Shown in pieces: positions 15,993 to 18,011 of a stretch of DNA of 18,011 nucleotides; positions within the stretch are counted from its first letter, which is position 1; the number at the start of each line of letters is the position of its first letter. The stretch spans positions 1 through 18,011 of the forward strand of contig JAKSDL010000374.1 of the NCBI GenBank assembly GCA_022360105.1, in the 5' to 3' direction. The position numbers and the translations under genes are program-made. The notes beneath the pieces were generated by a model. That model worked only from the letters and a program-made list of their open reading frames with translations, was not told where the DNA came from and made no database searches. The stretch is from Pseudomonadota bacterium (lineage in GTDB: Bacteria > SAR324 > XYD2-FULL-50-16 > JAHJRI01).

Positions 15993-16757
15993 TTAAAAAT
16001 AGATGGTTTCAATTAAGATATAGATAACGGCTAACACGGGGACCAGGGTTTCCGTCATTTCACACCAGGCCCCAAGCAGATCACCTGTAATCCCGCCCAC
16101 ACGTTTCATGCAATACATCCCATAAAACCTGGTCAGACTCCACACTATAGCTAAGGCTGCGGGACCGGCCAAACCGTTTAATAAATATAAAACACCGGCA
16201 ACCCAAGTAAAAGAGAACACACGATGTCTTTTTCCGGCATTGGCAATGAATGGCCCTGCCGTTCCCTCTTCCCTGGCATAAGGGAACGAAACGATCAAAT
16301 CCACCATCATGGTTCTCGAAATCAAATAGGCAGAAGCGATCCAGGCAAAACCGGTAAGTTCAAACAACCGCACCAGTGCAATCCATTTCGCCAACAAAAC
16401 AGTGATCAACGCAATCACACCAAAAGTACCGAGAAACGAGTCTTTCATGATTGCCAGGGTTCGGGTTCTGTTGTAGCCACCCCAAAAACCATCTGCAAAA
16501 TCTGCCAATCCATCCAGATGCATACCTCGAGTCAGCAATATCCCTACAACTACCAATATCAATGCCAGTCCTTCCGGCCATTGGTTCCCGGTGAGCCTGT
16601 AAAAACCGGTTACAATTCCAAATTGAATGGCACCCAGCACACCTCCTACAAAACTGAATCCATAAAGTGCATTGGAGAAATTCGCCGAATCCTTTCCCGG
16701 AACCGGAATGATAGATAGCGTCCTGAAAGCGGTAATAAATCCTCTAATTAACTCCAT
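15993..16757 (-). CDS. cobS: adenosylcobinamide-GDP ribazoletransferase (cobalamin synthase, CobS)
   Basis: Integral membrane enzyme that joins adenosylcobinamide-GDP to alpha-ribazole (phosphate), the last assembly step. With the ATG at 16757 the protein has 254 residues, normal for CobS (about 245-260). It has FRTLSIIPVPG near the N-terminus, the conserved HLDGLADFADGFWGG (residues 80-94) followed by MKDSFLGTFG, and about six hydrophobic segments. An in-frame TTG at 16778 would add seven residues; neither start has a good ribosome binding site, and I prefer the ATG. First gene of a cobS-cobU unit on the minus strand. Its partner CobT, which makes alpha-ribazole phosphate, is not in the window. 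Confidence 0.94.
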   Translation of the reverse strand: MELIRGFITAFRTLSIIPVPGKDSANFSNALYGFSFVGGVLGAIQFGIVTGFYRLTGNQWPEGLALILVVVGILLTRGMHLDGLADFADGFWGGYNRTRTLAIMKDSFLGTFGVIALITVLLAKWIALVRLFELTGFAWIASAYLISRTMMVDLIVSFPYAREEGTAGPFIANAGKRHRVFSFTWVAGVLYLLNGLAGPAALAIVWSLTRFYGMYCMKRVGGITGDLLGAWCEMTETLVPVLAVIYILIETIYF

Positions 16758-16976
16758 TGGCGATTTTATGTCTTGCAAATCAGTTTATGGATATGCCAGC
16801 TTTTAAAGACTATGCACACGGGATAGAAAAATGCGACACTTATCAGAAATCCGTATCACAATCAGGCAATTAACCATAGTGCCATAATTGATCATGACAG
16901 AATGCAACTCAATATCATTCATAAAAATAAAGAGTTGCCGACAAACATCGCATCAAAAAATTTGATTTATTGAATC

Positions 16977-17020
16977 TTGACTTTCAAGCTGTAAGTAATT
17001 AATTTCACCATAGTGAATTA
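16977..17020 (+). promoter_or_regulatory. weak promoter candidate and dyad upstream of the TauE/SafE gene
   Basis: A -35-like TTGACT at 16977-16982 is followed, 17 bases on, by TAATTT (17000-17005), only 3 of 6 to the -10 consensus. A dyad TTCAC-4-GTGAA (17004-17017) overlaps this region and could be an operator. The 279-base divergent gap between cobS and the permease gene must hold promoters for both directions. Besides this I see only an AT-rich hairpin, ATCAAA-3-TTTGAT, at 16952-16966. Low confidence. Confidence 0.25.
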
Positions 17021-17057
17021 TTTATCTTTCTAGTGTAAGAATCTTTAAAAAACCGGT

Positions 17058-17798
17058 ATGACAGATCAGATTACCATCTGGATTTACTCATGTATTGTTG
17101 TATTAATAGCTGGTTATGTCAGGGGATATAGTGGCTTTGGCGCATCAATGATTATCGTTATTGGTTTATCGTTTGTGTTTCCAGTTACGAAAATTGTTCC
17201 GGTAATTCTGATCCTTGAAATCCTGGCAAGTTCCTATTTACTGCCAAGGGTTTATAACGAAGTCGATTGGCGCTCACTAAGTGTGTTATTAGTCGGGGTT
17301 GGCCTTGGTACACCCATTGGCGTCTATTTGCTGACAGCAGTACCGGATAGAATCTTGAGAGCTGCCATCTCAGTTTTGATTATGATAGTGATCCCCCTGT
17401 TGTGGAAAGGTTTTGCTCTGAAAAAGATGCCCGGCACAAAAGCCACCCTGGCTACGGGAGCGTTTTCCGGATTAATCAACGGCAGCGCGGCGATTGGCGG
17501 ACCACCTGTTGTTCTGTTTTATTTTTCCTCACCAAAAGGTAACGATATTTCCAGGGCGTCTCTTATCGCTTTTTTTCTGATTACCGATTTGATCGCATCA
17601 GGAATCTGCTTATGGAACGGGTTGATCACGCAACAAACCATGTTCATGGTCGGGTTGCTCATCATTCCGCTGGTTTTGGGGTTGACAGTCGGAGCACGAT
17701 CCTTTTTCAAAACAGATCCGGAACTCTTTCGCAAAAGAGTGCTGGGATTACTACTGGTCATAACATTAGTAACATTTTTCAGATCCGCGTATTCATAG
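17058..17798 (+). CDS. TauE/SafE family membrane permease (DUF81)
   Basis: 246-residue inner-membrane protein of the TauE/SafE family, whose members move sulfur-containing or other small organic anions. It shows about seven to eight hydrophobic segments. The family's paired glycine-rich motifs are present: an N-terminal GYVRGYSGFGASMIIV near residues 19-34 and an internal GAFSGLINGSAAIGGPPVV at 134-152. Length is normal (about 240-270). Proteins of this family have also been found next to cobalt and B12 genes in some genomes, but nothing in this sequence fixes the substrate. It is transcribed away from cobS. The start ATG 17058 has no clear ribosome binding site. A 25-bp inverted repeat begins four bases after its stop. 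Confidence 0.9.
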   Translation: MTDQITIWIYSCIVVLIAGYVRGYSGFGASMIIVIGLSFVFPVTKIVPVILILEILASSYLLPRVYNEVDWRSLSVLLVGVGLGTPIGVYLLTAVPDRILRAAISVLIMIVIPLLWKGFALKKMPGTKATLATGAFSGLINGSAAIGGPPVVLFYFSSPKGNDISRASLIAFFLITDLIASGICLWNGLITQQTMFMVGLLIIPLVLGLTVGARSFFKTDPELFRKRVLGLLLVITLVTFFRSAYS

Positions 17799-17802
17799 AC
17801 CA

Positions 17803-17864
17803 GGGGTCAGGCTTGCGTTATTGCGTTAAATAAGAAATAAACGCAATAACGCAAGCCTGACCCC
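17803..17864. repeat. perfect 25-bp inverted repeat, REP/MITE-like
   Basis: The arms 17803-17827 and 17840-17864 are perfect reverse complements over 25 bases, separated by a 12-base A-rich centre. Each arm starts at the outer end with GGGGTCAGGC and continues with GCGTTATTGCGTT, itself a short repetition. There is no T-run after either arm, so it is not a typical intrinsic terminator, though the RNA would fold very stably. From memory, palindromes with GGGGTCAGG ends and GC(A/G)TTATTGC cores accompany REP-associated tyrosine transposases (IS200/IS605 relatives) in Gram-negative genomes. That link is an inference, as no transposase is in the window. It lies 7 bases before the AGGAG of the next gene. 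Confidence 0.8.
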
Positions 17865-17880
17865 GAAATCAGGAGAGCAT

Positions 17881-18011
17881 ATGAAGCTACCAGTGAAGGG
17901 AGTTGATAAACGAGAAATATTAGAAAGACTGGATACTTTTAAATCGGAGGATGTGGATTGGAAATCCGGCAAGGTATTTGGTTACATTTTTGATCCGGGC
18001 CAGGAAGCCAT
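17881..18011 (+). CDS. PLP-dependent decarboxylase / aminotransferase-like protein, 5' end only
   Basis: ATG at 17881 with a good ribosome binding site AGGAG (17871-17875). Forty-three complete codons are present before the window ends, so the gene is cut by the edge. The peptide opens MKLPVKGVDKREILERLDTF and continues with DVDWKSGKVFGYIFDPGQEA. This resembles the N-terminus of the group II PLP decarboxylase / sphingosine-1-phosphate-lyase-like proteins, in which a W(K/R)SG(K/R)xFGYxxDPG segment is common. The catalytic lysine region lies outside the window, so the family call is tentative. It has no obvious link to B12. It may share a transcript with the permease gene if the intervening hairpin does not stop RNA polymerase. 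Confidence 0.6.
   Translation, partial: MKLPVKGVDKREILERLDTFKSEDVDWKSGKVFGYIFDPGQEA

Noticed and set aside
16224..16718. 164-codon plus-strand frame opposite cobS
   Set aside because: It covers the membrane-coding part of cobS in antisense, is rich in Ser, Gln, His and Arg without domain features, and has no ribosome binding site.
16952..16966. ATCAAA-3-TTTGAT hairpin in the cobS-permease gap
   Set aside because: AT-only short stem in an AT-rich intergenic region; too likely by chance to call as an operator or terminator.
17803..17864. The 25-bp inverted repeat as a transcription terminator
   Set aside because: Stem strength would suit one, but no T-run follows on either strand, and the sequence pattern fits a mobile palindromic repeat better. 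Some effect on transcription is still possible.
1..18011. CRISPR arrays, tRNA or rRNA genes
   Set aside because: No regularly spaced direct repeats and no cloverleaf or rRNA-like segments were seen in the gaps between genes.

Overview
The window is dominated by a vitamin B12 (adenosylcobalamin) biosynthesis locus of the oxygen-independent, early-cobalt-insertion type. CbiD, CbiG and a CbiE that is not fused to CbiT are the markers, and there are no CobG/CobF/CobN-type genes. This points to an anaerobic or facultatively anaerobic bacterium. Base composition is moderate (about 45% GC by eye). Many starts lack a clear Shine-Dalgarno sequence, or use TTG/GTG overlapping the previous stop. A lineage such as Desulfobacterota or an FCB-type phylum is possible, but the window alone does not settle it.

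Layout. (1) 31-3671, plus strand: cbiA, cbiC, cbiD, cbiE in one tight unit. (2) 3672-4302: a long non-coding stretch holding a cobalamin riboswitch aptamer (about 3755-3940), then some 220 bases of leader and a possible 39-codon ORF. (3) 4303-5893: an ABC-2 (NodIJ/DrrAB-like) ATPase and permease pair. (4) 6043-13593: cbiL, cbiF, cbiG, cbiH, cbiJ, cbiP/cobQ, cobD and cbiB, mostly overlapping or closely spaced, with a good candidate promoter and dyad in front of cbiL. (5) Minus strand: cobO (13595-14110), and cobS then cobU (16757-15456). Between cobO and cobU sits a plus-strand DUF4143-type ATPase with its own strong promoter buried in inverted and direct repeats. (6) 17058-17798: a TauE/SafE permease. 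It is followed by a perfect 25-bp inverted repeat (17803-17864) and the first 43 codons of a PLP-dependent decarboxylase/aminotransferase-like gene.

Together the enzymes cover ring methylation (CbiL, H, F, E), ring contraction and deacylation (CbiH, CbiG), C1 methylation (CbiD), reduction (CbiJ) and methyl migration (CbiC). They also cover amidation (CbiA, CbiP), adenosylation (CobO), the aminopropanol arm (CobD, CbiB) and nucleotide loop assembly (CobU, CobS). Not seen here are a cobaltochelatase (CbiK/CbiX), the CbiT decarboxylase/C15-methyltransferase, CobT and a CobC-type phosphatase. They must lie outside the window or be replaced.

Most of the window is a well-understood pathway. The parts most worth a second look are the export-type ABC transporter behind the riboswitch, the missing cbiT, the ATPase cassette between cobU and cobO with its triple half-site promoter, and the perfect 25-bp palindrome before the last gene.
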